The notes below the pieces were generated by a model. It searched no databases. It was not told where the DNA came from and worked only from the letters and a program-made list of their open reading frames with translations. DNA of 35,955 bases, taken from positions 1-35,955 of the forward strand of contig CAMWQI010000007.1 of assembly GCA_947176345.1 (NCBI GenBank), in the 5' to 3' direction. Shown in pieces: positions 1 to 9,228 of this stretch; the stretch's first letter is position 1; every line of letters begins with the position of its first letter. Made by a program: the position numbers and the translations under genes. Source of the stretch: an uncultured Ruminococcus sp. (GTDB lineage: Bacteria; Bacillota; Clostridia; Oscillospirales; Ruminococcaceae).

Positions 1-6
1 ATTCCA

Positions 7-204
7 TTATACCACTTTTTTCTCTCTTTGAAAAGATACTGAACAGGCTCTAAGAAATATTGGTACAATGAACATCAACACGATAGTGGCAATATTAGGA
101 AATACAATAAATACTCCAAGCATTAGGTGTACCCAAAAAACAGAAATTAATGTTGCTGTTGAACATATGGAATCTGATGTGTAAGTTAATTCAAATTTTT
201 TCAT
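7..204 (-). CDS. small membrane protein, unknown function
   Basis: A 65-residue protein beginning MKKFELTY. Nearly the whole middle (about residues 15-55) is hydrophobic, enough for one or two membrane segments, and it ends in a basic tail (QREKKVV). The ATG at 204 is preferred to an upstream start at 243 because GGAGGT lies at 211-216, six bases before it. Its ATG overlaps the crcB stop codon as ATGA, so the two are probably translationally coupled and on one message. I recognise no family. The link to fluoride export is suggested only by position. Confidence 0.6.
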   Translation of the reverse strand: MKKFELTYTSDSICSTATLISVFWVHLMLGVFIVFPNIATIVLMFIVPIFLRACSVSFQREKKVV

Positions 205-554
205 GCTGATACCTCCATTCCGAGCATAACACCGGCAAGACATAATATTATGCTTGAAAAAATATATATAATTGCTAATATAATATGATGATTTTCTATT
301 AAATTAAAAGTTTCAAGAGAGAACGTCGAAAAAGTAGTAAAGCCACCGCAAAGACCTGTTTTCAGGAATAACAGAGCATTTCCGGATAGCCCTTTTTTTA
401 TAGCAAATCCGTTAATTAAACCTATCAGAAAAGCACCTGTAAAATTCGTAACCAAAGTAAGAAACGGAAAATCACTCTTGTATGGTATGAGGCTTATGCA
501 GTATCTTAAAAACGCTCCGAGACCTCCACCGAGTGCAACAGATATAAAATTCAT
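201..554 (-). CDS. crcB: CrcB/Fluc fluoride channel
   Basis: This 117-residue protein is the usual length for the Fluc/CrcB family, small dual-topology membrane proteins that dimerise and let fluoride leave the cell. Family marks are visible: GGGLGAFLRY near the N-terminus, the TNFTG pore asparagine (about N37), and GGFTTFSTF (about 70-78) carrying the threonine/serine track and the two phenylalanines (about F75 and F78) that line the pore. Four hydrophobic segments are present. The ATG at 554 is chosen over one at 569 because GGAGGTG lies at 561-567 and the promoter would place the transcript start close to 569. Only one crcB copy is seen here, which fits a homodimer unless another copy lies elsewhere. 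No fluoride riboswitch fits in the very short leader. Confidence 0.93.
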   Translation of the reverse strand: MNFISVALGGGLGAFLRYCISLIPYKSDFPFLTLVTNFTGAFLIGLINGFAIKKGLSGNALLFLKTGLCGGFTTFSTFSLETFNLIENHHIILAIIYIFSSIILCLAGVMLGMEVSA

Positions 555-575
555 TAAATCCACCTCCATGAATAA

Positions 576-604
576 ATTATATCATTAAACTTTGAAAAAG
601 TCAA
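576..604 (-). promoter_or_regulatory. sigma-A promoter of crcB
   Basis: On the minus strand TTGACT (604-599) and TATAAT (581-576) are separated by 17 bases. Transcription would start only a few bases before the crcB ribosome site, giving a leader of about 10-15 nt. Confidence 0.8.
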
Positions 605-606
605 TA

Positions 607-644
607 AAAAAAGCAGTTTCCGGAAAAACAGAAACTGCTTTTAT
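607..644. terminator. bidirectional intrinsic terminator
   Basis: AAGCAGTTTC (611-620) and GAAACTGCTT (631-640) form a 10-bp stem with a 10-base loop and are flanked by A-rich and T-rich tracts. It lies 20 bases after the 93-aa gene and would end the groES-groEL message on the minus strand. Confidence 0.85.
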
Positions 645-659
645 AATTATGATTTATCT

Positions 660-941
660 TTAGTCTTCTTCGCAGTATGGACAATTATCATCAAGAGATG
701 CATCATCTAATACACCCTTGATGCTTTCATGAAAAAGTGTAAAATCCTTCATATTTGGATATTTATCTTTTAATATGTTTGTAGCAATTGCATAAACTTC
801 TTTTTCGTCCATATAATTGTCAGAATACCATTCATCTTCATGAATCGGACAAGTTTCGATTGCTCCTATAGATTTTAAAATATCATAAGCAATGCGTTTA
901 TATTCATACTGTTTTTCTAATAGTCTTTGAGCCCAACCCAT
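660..941 (-). CDS. hypothetical 93-aa protein downstream of groEL
   Basis: A soluble, acidic 93-residue protein beginning MGWAQRLLEK and ending CPYCEED. It has one cysteine-histidine pair (CPIH, about residues 31-34) and a C-terminal CxxC, so four possible metal ligands, but I recognise no family. An AAGGAG-type site at 950-955 precedes the ATG. It follows groEL by about 60 bases, with a stable hairpin between them and a terminator right behind it, so it is probably the last gene of the CIRCE-controlled operon. A role in stress or protein quality control is only a guess from position. Confidence 0.75.
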   Translation of the reverse strand: MGWAQRLLEKQYEYKRIAYDILKSIGAIETCPIHEDEWYSDNYMDEKEVYAIATNILKDKYPNMKDFTLFHESIKGVLDDASLDDNCPYCEED

Positions 942-957
942 ATTTTAATCTCCTTTT

Positions 958-982
958 ATGGTGAGCTTATTAAGCTCACCAT
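958..982 (-). promoter_or_regulatory. intercistronic hairpin after groEL
   Basis: ATGGTGAGCTT (958-968) and AAGCTCACCAT (972-982) make a perfect 11-bp stem with a 3-base loop. On the coding (minus) strand it is followed by AAAAGGAG, the next gene's ribosome site, not by a U-tract. It is therefore unlikely to be a simple terminator and may set relative mRNA stability of groEL and the downstream gene. Confidence 0.7.
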
Positions 983-1001
983 ATTTTGTGTTTGAAATTT
1001 A

Positions 1002-2642
<1,641 letters not shown>

Positions 2643-2658
2643 TTAAGATATAATGGAA

Positions 2659-2958
<300 letters not shown>

Positions 2959-2985
2959 TTAGCACTCTCTTTATTTGAGTGCTAA
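2959..2985. promoter_or_regulatory. CIRCE operator (HrcA site)
   Basis: TTAGCACTC (2959-2967), nine spacer bases, then GAGTGCTAA (2977-2985): a perfect match to the CIRCE inverted repeat bound by the HrcA repressor. It sits between the groES promoter and start codon, so it would lie in the leader near the transcription start. Confidence 0.97.
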
Positions 2986-2989
2986 TTAT

Positions 2990-3017
2990 ATTTTATCACC
3001 TTTTCAGGAAAAATCAA
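2990..3017 (-). promoter_or_regulatory. promoter of groES-groEL
   Basis: On the minus strand TTGATT (3017-3012), 16 bases, TAAAAT (2995-2990), preceded by a TGA extended -10 element. The CIRCE repeat begins immediately downstream, which fits repression at the start site. Confidence 0.75.
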
Positions 3018-3146
3018 GAGTATTCGCATAATTTTCATAAAAATCGCCTATATGCATAAATGAAAGAAAATTTTGTGGAAAAAATTATTAGTATTAATCA
3101 AAATTTTTTTCCTGTAAGAATTTAAACGAAATTTTTATGTAATGTC

Positions 3147-3175
3147 TTGAAATTTCCGGAAAAATATGTTATAAT
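3147..3175 (+). promoter_or_regulatory. sigma-A promoter of yajC
   Basis: TTGAAA (3147-3152), 17 bases, TATAAT (3170-3175). It would start transcription near 3182, about 28 bases before the yajC ATG. Confidence 0.8.
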
Positions 3176-3209
3176 ATCCAATATATTCAAAAGAATGGAG
3201 AGTTTAATT

Positions 3210-3752
3210 ATGAAAAAGAAATTAATTTGTATTATTCCGGCATTATCCGCCTTGATGTATTCCGTTATGGTATCGGGCATGACGGCTTTTGCCGAAGATG
3301 AGGCAACATCGGCTTCAAGTACGCAGGCACAGACTGAAACAGGTTCTGTATTCTGGACGCTTGTTTTTCCTCTTATAATAATGTTTGCTTTGTTATATTT
3401 CCTGGTTATAAGACCACAGAAAAAACGTGACAGTGAACTCAAGTCAATGCAGGAAAGTCTTGAGGTAGGCGATGAAATAGTAACGGGTGGTGGAATTGTC
3501 GGAATAGTCGTATCCACAGGCGATGACACTGTTGTTATTGAAACAGGTGGTGCAAGACATAAACTTAGAATAAAAACATGGGCTATTACTGAAAATGTCA
3601 CTGCACAGGAACGTGTAAAGGCTTTACAGTCTGCTGAAAAAAAGAAAAAGGAATCTGCTCTTGCATCTGCCGGAGTGGTTGAGGACGAACCCGAAAAAAA
3701 ACCAAAGAAACTTAAAAAAGTTGACGACAGCAAGGAAAAAAACAAAGAATAA
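3210..3752 (+). CDS. yajC: preprotein translocase subunit YajC
   Basis: A 180-residue YajC, an accessory membrane subunit associated with the SecDF-YidC part of the Sec translocase. After an N-terminal hydrophobic segment that looks like a cleavable signal (ending near AFAEDE) comes the YajC core: FWTLVFPLIIMFALLYFLVIRPQ (written here only to mark the membrane helix and the RPQKKR turn, about 47-73), then EVGDEIVTGGGIVG. The C-terminus is a long Lys/Glu tail. The family is usually 85-120 residues, so both the signal-like start and the charged tail are extra. The start is MKKKL at 3210, nine bases behind GGAG; an upstream in-frame ATG lies at or before the transcript start. Confidence 0.9.
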   Translation: MKKKLICIIPALSALMYSVMVSGMTAFAEDEATSASSTQAQTETGSVFWTLVFPLIIMFALLYFLVIRPQKKRDSELKSMQESLEVGDEIVTGGGIVGIVVSTGDDTVVIETGGARHKLRIKTWAITENVTAQERVKALQSAEKKKKESALASAGVVEDEPEKKPKKLKKVDDSKEKNKE

Positions 3753-3761
3753 TTATATTTT

Positions 3762-3800
3762 CCTCCGCATAGAATTGTAGTAACAATTTTTGTGCGGAGG
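3762..3800 (+). promoter_or_regulatory. hairpin enclosing the next gene's ribosome site
   Basis: CCTCCGCA (3762-3769) pairs with TGCGGAGG (3793-3800), and AGAATTGT (3771-3778) pairs with ACAATTTT (3783-3790) around a 4-base loop: about 17 bp with one bulge. The 3' arm contains GGAGG (3796-3800), the ribosome site of the gene at 3809. A T-rich stretch (TTATTTTTA) follows, so it can also work as a partial terminator. Translation of the second gene would need the hairpin opened. Confidence 0.75.
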
Positions 3801-3808
3801 TTATTTTT

Positions 3809-4207
3809 ATGCGTCGATACCGTAAAAGCGTATGGACAAACAGTATTATCAGCCTGACAATATCAGTGCTTGCCGGCATTGCATTTATATTCATTATAGC
3901 ATTATTATTAGCTGTAGTAATGTATTGTATTCTTGGTGATATGAAAGTATCAAAGATTTTTTCATTAGTTTCAATGGTGGTCGGTACTTATGTAAGTACA
4001 TATATTTGCGGAAAATTCCGCCGGAAACACGGACTTGCTGAGGGAATAATGTGTGGTGTGGTGATTTATACTGTTATAGCGATATTCGGAGCTGTTTTTT
4101 TAGGAGAATTTACTGGAGTAAAAAAACTCCTTCTGCTGACCGTTTCCGGAGCAACAGGAGGAGTTACGGGCGTAAATTCCAAACGTCCTAAGAATTTTAC
4201 GGAATAA
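3809..4207 (+). CDS. TIGR04086-type membrane protein
   Basis: A 132-residue protein with four hydrophobic segments (about residues 10-42, 48-68, 75-98, 107-122), a basic N-terminus and several glycine-rich helices. It fits the TIGR04086 family of small clostridial membrane proteins, which often lies next to yajC as here; the function is unknown. The ATG at 3809 has GGAGG at 3796-3800, eight bases upstream and buried in a hairpin. Its stop is four bases from the stop of the converging gene at 4212, with no obvious terminator between. Confidence 0.7.
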   Translation: MRRYRKSVWTNSIISLTISVLAGIAFIFIIALLLAVVMYCILGDMKVSKIFSLVSMVVGTYVSTYICGKFRRKHGLAEGIMCGVVIYTVIAIFGAVFLGEFTGVKKLLLLTVSGATGGVTGVNSKRPKNFTE

Positions 4208-4211
4208 AATT

Positions 4212-4532
4212 TTAGTTCATTATCATAAACAGAATACTTATAATAATTCCGACACATGAAACAGTTGCCCATATTACAGAATTAATTATCTGAATTTTCT
4301 TTGATGTCTCGATATTGGCATTATATCGTATAAAAGAGTATTTCCATGAATATATGCCGAATAGGCTTATAACAGCTGGTATCAGTACAGCATGAATCTT
4401 TGGAATATAATTACTTGCTCCTGTGTAATTCCATTGTACAGCCACGCTGTTTGGAAGTACAAAGTAAGATATTATGCTAAGTAAAAGCATAGCAGAAAAA
4501 ATTAAAATCTGAGAAATCTTTATTTTTTTCAT
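4212..4532 (-). CDS. DUF1648-like membrane protein
   Basis: A 106-residue membrane protein with three hydrophobic segments. The stretch LPNSVAVQWNYTGASNY (about 26-42) has the shape of DUF1648, a domain of SdpI-like integral membrane proteins ('LP..V..H....G'), though the usual histidine is replaced here (VQW). Its ATG lies two bases after the htrA stop and its AGGAG site (4543-4547) is inside the htrA coding region, so it is the last gene of the regulator-kinase-protease operon. Its role is unknown; SdpI relatives give immunity to a toxin, but the similarity is too short to transfer that. Confidence 0.6.
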   Translation of the reverse strand: MKKIKISQILIFSAMLLLSIISYFVLPNSVAVQWNYTGASNYIPKIHAVLIPAVISLFGIYSWKYSFIRYNANIETSKKIQIINSVIWATVSCVGIIISILFMIMN

Positions 4533-4534
4533 AA

Positions 4535-5875
4535 TTAAAAATCTCCTGAAGTATCTTCCATTAATTTAAATTCAATGTCATAATAAGTTACTTTTCCGTT
4601 TTTCTGAACATTTGCACATTTTGCCGGTACAGTATCACCAGCACCGTATTTACTGCTTATGTTATTGTAAAGTTCGTCATATGTTTTAACCGGCGTACCA
4701 TCTATTTCAGTTATGAAATCTCCGGCTTTAAGGTCTGTATTGGCAATGTCACAGTCTTCGCTTATTGAGTCAATATATATGCCCTCAAAACCGTCGGGGA
4801 GTTCAAAGCCTATTTCATTTTCAATAAGCAGAACTTTTTCTTCTGAATCCATATCAATAAGCTGAATGCCTATCCTGAAACGTCCTGAAACATATCCCAT
4901 ATCAATAAGCTGTTCAATAATTGGAAGTGCATCATTTATAGTTATTGCAAATCCAAGACCCTCAAAACTGGAGCTTACATATTTTGAAGACGTTATCCCG
5001 ATAACCTGACCATACATATTAACCAACGCACCGCCGGAATTTCCGGGGCTTATATCGGCATTCGTCTGAATGCAGTTCATTTCAAAGCCGGTTGAGTCAC
5101 TGCGGATTTTTCGATTTACAGCGGAAATTATACCGTCTGTGACAGTATTTGAAAGCCCAGCCGGATTTCCTACTGCTATAACCTGTTCACCTACAATTGC
5201 CTCGTCGGAGTCGCCAAGTACTGCCGGTGTAAGTCCGGCATTATCAACTTTAATAATGGCAATATCGGTTTTTGAGTCTCTGCCTATTATTATGGCATTG
5301 TATATTTTGTCGTCTGTGGTATGGACTGTATGGAAGCCGTTTTCTTTCAGAACGTGTGCATTTGTAACAATGTAGCCATCGTCTGAAATAACCACACCTG
5401 AACCTGTTCCCTCAAGTTTTGTTTGTTTTTCGTTGGAATATGCATATATTTCAACTATGGAGTCTTTTACGGCATTGGCAACACCTTCTATGGTGTACTT
5501 TCCGTTTTCGTCAACGAAATTGCTTAAATCATTCGCACCGTCAGGTTTTTCCTCCTGATAAAGAACAATATGTTGTTGTTTTCTTAGTTCCTCAATAACA
5601 GACTGGCTTCTGTAGACATCATTTGCTATGCCATATATGGAAAGACCTATTGCAAGCATTATGATAACAACGAACAGAAATATAATAAATTTTTCACCGC
5701 TGGTATTTTTTCTTTTGCGAATGCTTTCCGGCAGTTCGGGGACAGCCTGAAAATTATCTGGTATTCTGTCATATACAAATCCGGTATATGCTGTTGCGGT
5801 TTCTTCATGCTGTTGGGGGGGATTGTTTTCCTGCTCCGGATAGTTTCCGGAGTTATAGTTCTGAATTTCGTCCAT
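4535..5875 (-). CDS. htrA: membrane-anchored HtrA/DegP-like serine protease
   Basis: A 446-residue trypsin-like protease with a PDZ domain, facing outside the cell. Order: a Pro/Gln-rich cytoplasmic start, one membrane helix (about 63-84), protease domain with His174 (VTNAHV), Asp204 (TDIAII) and Ser280 (SPGNSGGA), then a PDZ domain (about 330-440, GIYIDSI, LKAGDFITEIDG). All three catalytic residues are present. The start MDEIQ has AAAGGAG five bases upstream; an in-frame start at 5968 lies inside the kinase gene. It follows a histidine kinase by 22 bases, so the two-component system probably controls it. Extracytoplasmic quality control is the expected role. Confidence 0.93.
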   Translation of the reverse strand: MDEIQNYNSGNYPEQENNPPQQHEETATAYTGFVYDRIPDNFQAVPELPESIRKRKNTSGEKFIIFLFVVIIMLAIGLSIYGIANDVYRSQSVIEELRKQQHIVLYQEEKPDGANDLSNFVDENGKYTIEGVANAVKDSIVEIYAYSNEKQTKLEGTGSGVVISDDGYIVTNAHVLKENGFHTVHTTDDKIYNAIIIGRDSKTDIAIIKVDNAGLTPAVLGDSDEAIVGEQVIAVGNPAGLSNTVTDGIISAVNRKIRSDSTGFEMNCIQTNADISPGNSGGALVNMYGQVIGITSSKYVSSSFEGLGFAITINDALPIIEQLIDMGYVSGRFRIGIQLIDMDSEEKVLLIENEIGFELPDGFEGIYIDSISEDCDIANTDLKAGDFITEIDGTPVKTYDELYNNISSKYGAGDTVPAKCANVQKNGKVTYYDIEFKLMEDTSGDF

Positions 5876-5897
5876 TTTTTCTCCTTTCTGAATACTG

Positions 5898-7310
5898 TCA
5901 TGACTTTTTTTGTTTTTCAGGTAACTGTACCTGAAATTCAGTGTATTCACCGTAAATGCTTTTAACAACTATCTGACCATTGTTTATATGAACTATCCGC
6001 CTTGAAATCGAAAGACCAAGACCAAGACCGGTTGTGTCCTTGCCTCTGGAGGAGTCGGTTTTATAGAAACGGTCAAATACTTGTTGAATTTCACTGTCTT
6101 TAAGACCCTCACCGGTATTTCTTATTCCGATTATGCACATATCACCCTCTTTTTCAAACCTGAAAGAGATTTTTCCACCTGTATTGACGAATTTTACAGC
6201 ATTTTCCATAAGGTTATAAATTACCTGTTGCATCAAGTCGGGGTCAACTTCTGCTGTAAGGTCTTCGGCATCAAATTCTTCTACTTCAACATTTTTTGCT
6301 TCTATTTTCTTTTCAAACATAAAAGCAGTTTTAATTACAAGGTCTGTAAGGTTAGTTTTCTGAAAATTCGGTTTAAGTGTGCCGGATTCAAAACGGCTCA
6401 TATTCAGCATTGAACTTATCAGCACTTTAAGACGCTGTATTTCATTGGAAACAAGTACAAGATATTCATTCCGGCGGTTTTTAGGTATTGTGCCGTCAAG
6501 TATTCCGTCAACAAAACCACCTATTGTTGTAATTGGTGTGCGGAGTTCGTGGGAAACATTAGCAATAAAAGTTTTTCCAGTTTCCTCGCTTGTTTCAACG
6601 TCGGAGGCAAGTTTATTTATATATTTTGCCATTTCGTCCGTAAAAGGCATATTATCATTTATTTTTTCAGAAAAATCTCCTTTTGAATATTTTTTCAGTA
6701 TTCTTATTATATCATTATTATGTTCCGTATATATGTTAGTTTTTTTACTCATCATGATAAATGAAATAATCAGCATAAGTAATGATATGGAAGAATAAAT
6801 AAGAAATATCTGCATAGTGAACATACTTATATTATGTGTACTGCCATATGCAAGTATATACATTTTTCCTGATGACTCACTGTTTTTTACACTGAATTTA
6901 TCACCATATATAAGATATGGTTCTTCACTTGAAAGTCCGTTTGAACTTAGTTCAAGATATTTTCCATTGTCTATATATGATTTTATATTATTCGGTAAAG
7001 GCATTTGTTTTTCATCACATGATAATATGCAGTTTTTATTATTGTCATAAATATATATACTGATATTATTTTCTTCTATGAAAAGCTTGTGCAGTTTCTG
7101 TATATTATCTTTGTTTGGAGTATCATTATTATATTCGTCAATAATACAGCTTATGAAAAGACTACTGGTGTTTTTCAGGCGTTCAAGCTCCGTTTTCTTG
7201 TAAAATGACGAACTTATATTGATAACTATAATGCCGATTATAATTATGACAGAAAGCATAAGAATCATTGAATATTTCAGAAATTTATTATAGGAATTAT
7301 TATTCTGCAA
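5898..7310 (-). CDS. membrane sensor histidine kinase
   Basis: A 470-residue kinase. It has two membrane helices (about 14-32 and 163-187) enclosing an extracytoplasmic sensor region of about 130 residues, then a linker, the HisKA domain with the phosphorylated His254 (NVSHELRTPI) and a HATPase domain with the N box (NLMENAVKF), and GEGL, FDRFYK and GLGLGLSISR motifs. The start is TTG at 7310, supported by AGAGGTG (7318-7324) seven bases before it; the next in-frame ATG would lose the cytoplasmic N-terminus. It pairs with the response regulator 62 bases upstream and is followed by htrA. The signal is not known; cell-envelope stress is plausible from the htrA link. Confidence 0.93.
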   Translation of the reverse strand: MQNNNSYNKFLKYSMILMLSVIIIIGIIVINISSSFYKKTELERLKNTSSLFISCIIDEYNNDTPNKDNIQKLHKLFIEENNISIYIYDNNKNCILSCDEKQMPLPNNIKSYIDNGKYLELSSNGLSSEEPYLIYGDKFSVKNSESSGKMYILAYGSTHNISMFTMQIFLIYSSISLLMLIISFIMMSKKTNIYTEHNNDIIRILKKYSKGDFSEKINDNMPFTDEMAKYINKLASDVETSEETGKTFIANVSHELRTPITTIGGFVDGILDGTIPKNRRNEYLVLVSNEIQRLKVLISSMLNMSRFESGTLKPNFQKTNLTDLVIKTAFMFEKKIEAKNVEVEEFDAEDLTAEVDPDLMQQVIYNLMENAVKFVNTGGKISFRFEKEGDMCIIGIRNTGEGLKDSEIQQVFDRFYKTDSSRGKDTTGLGLGLSISRRIVHINNGQIVVKSIYGEYTEFQVQLPEKQKKS

Positions 7311-7335
7311 TATAAATCACCTCTGTTTAACAAGA

Positions 7336-7358
7336 CAGGGGACAAAGCAAGTCCCCTG
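7336..7358 (-). promoter_or_regulatory. hairpin between response regulator and kinase
   Basis: CAGGGGAC (7336-7343) and GTCCCCTG (7351-7358) form a GC-rich 8-bp stem with a 7-base loop. On the coding strand no U-tract follows; the next element is the kinase ribosome site about 12 bases on. It could lower kinase expression relative to regulator. Confidence 0.65.
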
Positions 7359-7372
7359 AAATTTTTTCTGAA

Positions 7373-8080
7373 TTATTCGTCTTCGTCTACTTCAAATTTA
7401 TAGCCTCTTCCCCATATAGTTTTCAGAAGCCACTTGTCCGAAACACCCTCAAGTTTTTCACGGAGTCTCTTTATATGAACATCAATAGTTCTTGAGTCTC
7501 CATAATATTCAAAACCCCATACTTCATCAAGTAACTGGTCACGGGTGTATACCCTGTTAGGATTTGATGCAAGATAGTAAAGCAGTTCAAGCTCTTTAGG
7601 CGGAGTATCAACGGTTTTTCCGTCTACTTTGAGTTCATAGCGAGTCATATTGACAGAAAGTTTATCATAATGTACTTCCTTTACTTCTGGTTCAGCGTTG
7701 GCATTGCCTACACGTCTTGTAACTGCATTTATACGTGCAATTACTTCTTTTGCATCAAACGGCTTTACGATATAATCATCTGCACCAAGGTCAAGACCTA
7801 TAATCTTATCAATAGTTTCACCTTTAGCGGTAATCATAATAATCGGTACTCCGGATTTTTTACGTATTTCACGGCATACCTGCCAACCGTCCATAGATGG
7901 TAACATTATGTCAAGCAATACAATATCAGGTTTCAGTGCATTGAACTTGACCACAGCTTCCGCACCGTCATGCGAAAGAATAACGCCATAACCGTCTTTT
8001 TCAAGGTAAAGCCGGAGCAGGTCACATATATTTTTATCATCGTCGACAATAAGAACTTTCATACTTTTTTCATTTGCCAT
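7373..8080 (-). CDS. OmpR/PhoB-family response regulator
   Basis: A 235-residue DNA-binding response regulator. The receiver domain has the acidic pocket (VDDD, 12-15), phosphoacceptor Asp57 (LLDIMLP), the switch Thr in MITA and Lys106 (VKPFD). The C-terminal winged helix (about 133-230) has the family pattern PPKELELLYYL, RDQLLDEVWG, RTIDVHIKRLREKL and WGRGYKF. It is the first gene of the operon with kinase, htrA and a DUF1648-like gene. GAGGG lies seven bases before the ATG; a second ATG at codon 7 (MKVLIVDDD) is possible but has no better ribosome site. Confidence 0.95.
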   Translation of the reverse strand: MANEKSMKVLIVDDDKNICDLLRLYLEKDGYGVILSHDGAEAVVKFNALKPDIVLLDIMLPSMDGWQVCREIRKKSGVPIIMITAKGETIDKIIGLDLGADDYIVKPFDAKEVIARINAVTRRVGNANAEPEVKEVHYDKLSVNMTRYELKVDGKTVDTPPKELELLYYLASNPNRVYTRDQLLDEVWGFEYYGDSRTIDVHIKRLREKLEGVSDKWLLKTIWGRGYKFEVDEDE

Positions 8081-8121
8081 ATTAATACCCTCTTTCTTTC
8101 ATCAGAAATAATGTTAATTAT

Positions 8122-8150
8122 ATTATACTGCAAATTTATGGGAATGTCAA
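8122..8150 (-). promoter_or_regulatory. consensus sigma-A promoter of the two-component/htrA operon
   Basis: On the minus strand TTGACA (8150-8145), 17 bases, TATAAT (8127-8122): a perfect consensus promoter. It reads into the response-regulator gene. Confidence 0.88.
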
Positions 8151-8206
8151 TGAGTTTCTGAAATTATCACATTATTTCCATAAATCTGTAAAATTTCTGG
8201 AAAGAC

Positions 8207-8236
8207 TTGATTTTATATATTACTACGTGTTATAAT
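8207..8236 (+). promoter_or_regulatory. promoter of the RING-like gene
   Basis: TTGATT (8207-8212), 18 bases, TATAAT (8231-8236), with TGT directly before the -10 as an extended element. It is back to back with the consensus promoter of the response regulator. Confidence 0.8.
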
Positions 8237-8276
8237 ATAATTCTGGATATAATGAAAAAGAACGGAGGTATGGTCT

Positions 8277-9146
8277 ATGAATTTCATAGGTGAAAAATGT
8301 GTCTTATGCGGAAAGGTCTTTGAGGACAGCGACGATGTTGTAGTATGTCCCGAATGTGGCTCTCCGCATCACAGGGAGTGCTATAAAAAGCATAACAGAT
8401 GTGCTAATATTTATATGCATGGAACAGGTCAGAAATGGAAACGTACTGCAATATCAAAGCCGGTTGAAACTCCGGTGGTTGTCGTAACGCCTGAAGAATT
8501 TGAAAAACACGGTGCAGAATTTGATAATAGTCAATTTCATAAATATACGGAAAGTGAAATGATGCGTGATATAGGCTTTAATCTCAATGAAGATATGGGC
8601 GGTGTCACGCTGAAAGAGATAATTGCATTTGTAGGAACTAATCAGTTTTATTATATTCCGGTTTTCAAGAGAATGAAAGATTTAGGCTCTAAAATATCAT
8701 TCAATCTTTCATGTTTTTTACTGCCATCGTTTTACTTTGCAAACAGAAAAATGTGGCTATGGGCAATTATTTCATCTGTCATAAGCGTTATACTGAATAT
8801 TCCTTTAGCAGTTCTTATCATGGCTGAATCGGAAGTTTTTACTGAAAATATAATGAGTGTAATATATCAGAATCAAAATTTTATTCAGAATTTAGAGGTG
8901 ATATGTTCGGCTTGTTGGTGTATTTTAAGGATGCTGATGTGCCTTTTTGCAAACCACATTTATTTTAAATTTTCAGTGAAAAAAATTCATATCATAAAAA
9001 AGCAAAGCAACGGTGAACTTAACAAACATATGGTTATGGCATTTGGTGGTGTAAAGCCGATAAATATTATTCTCATAACGCTGATAACAATGCTTTTAAC
9101 GCTTGTTGCTATGATAGGAATAACAATGTTCCTTACCACTGTGTGA
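8277..9146 (+). CDS. prokaryotic RING-like zinc-finger membrane protein
   Basis: A 289-residue protein. The first 45 residues form a cysteine/histidine cluster: C8, C11, C24, C27, H31/H32, C35 and C42 (KCVLCGKVF, VCPECGSPHHRECY), the pattern of the prokaryotic RING finger family. A linker of about 90 residues follows, then three to four hydrophobic segments (about 145-190, 200-235, 265-289). Bacteria lack a ubiquitin system, so the finger more likely binds a protein or RNA than acts as a ligase. The ATG has GGAGG eight bases upstream. It is monocistronic: divergent from the two-component operon and followed by a terminator-like hairpin. Confidence 0.8.
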   Translation: MNFIGEKCVLCGKVFEDSDDVVVCPECGSPHHRECYKKHNRCANIYMHGTGQKWKRTAISKPVETPVVVVTPEEFEKHGAEFDNSQFHKYTESEMMRDIGFNLNEDMGGVTLKEIIAFVGTNQFYYIPVFKRMKDLGSKISFNLSCFLLPSFYFANRKMWLWAIISSVISVILNIPLAVLIMAESEVFTENIMSVIYQNQNFIQNLEVICSACWCILRMLMCLFANHIYFKFSVKKIHIIKKQSNGELNKHMVMAFGGVKPINIILITLITMLLTLVAMIGITMFLTTV

Positions 9147-9166
9147 AAATCATTTAAAAATAATCA

Positions 9167-9195
9167 TTGACAAAATCTTCCGTTTACAGTAAAAT
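9167..9195 (+). promoter_or_regulatory. promoter of the CPBP protease gene
   Basis: TTGACA (9167-9172), 17 bases, TAAAAT (9190-9195), giving a start near 9202. The promoter overlaps the 5' arm of the inverted repeat at 9177-9217, so a transcript starting here contains only the 3' arm and leaves the ribosome site free. Confidence 0.7.
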
Positions 9196-9228
9196 TATTA
9201 TATACTGTAAGCGGAGGTGTTTTTTTTG
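9177..9228 (+). terminator. terminator hairpin overlapping the next gene's ribosome site and start codon
   Basis: A 15-bp stem (9177-9191 with 9203-9217, two G-U pairs) with an 11-base loop is followed by TGTTTTTTTTG, a good intrinsic terminator 30 bases after the RING-like gene. The 3' arm ends in GGAGG (9213-9217), the ribosome site of the next gene, whose TTG start is the last codon of the T-run (9226-9228). Read-through RNA would therefore hide the ribosome site. Confidence 0.75.

Noticed and set aside
555..604. Fluoride riboswitch before crcB
   Set aside because: The promoter leaves only about 10-15 nt of leader, too short for the aptamer.
958..982. Terminator after groEL
   Set aside because: The stem is perfect, but on the coding strand A residues and a ribosome site follow instead of a U-tract; kept as a hairpin only.
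3122..3745. 207-aa minus-strand frame opposite yajC
   Set aside because: Shadow of yajC; poly-Phe/Ser content reflects the Lys/Glu-rich plus-strand tail.
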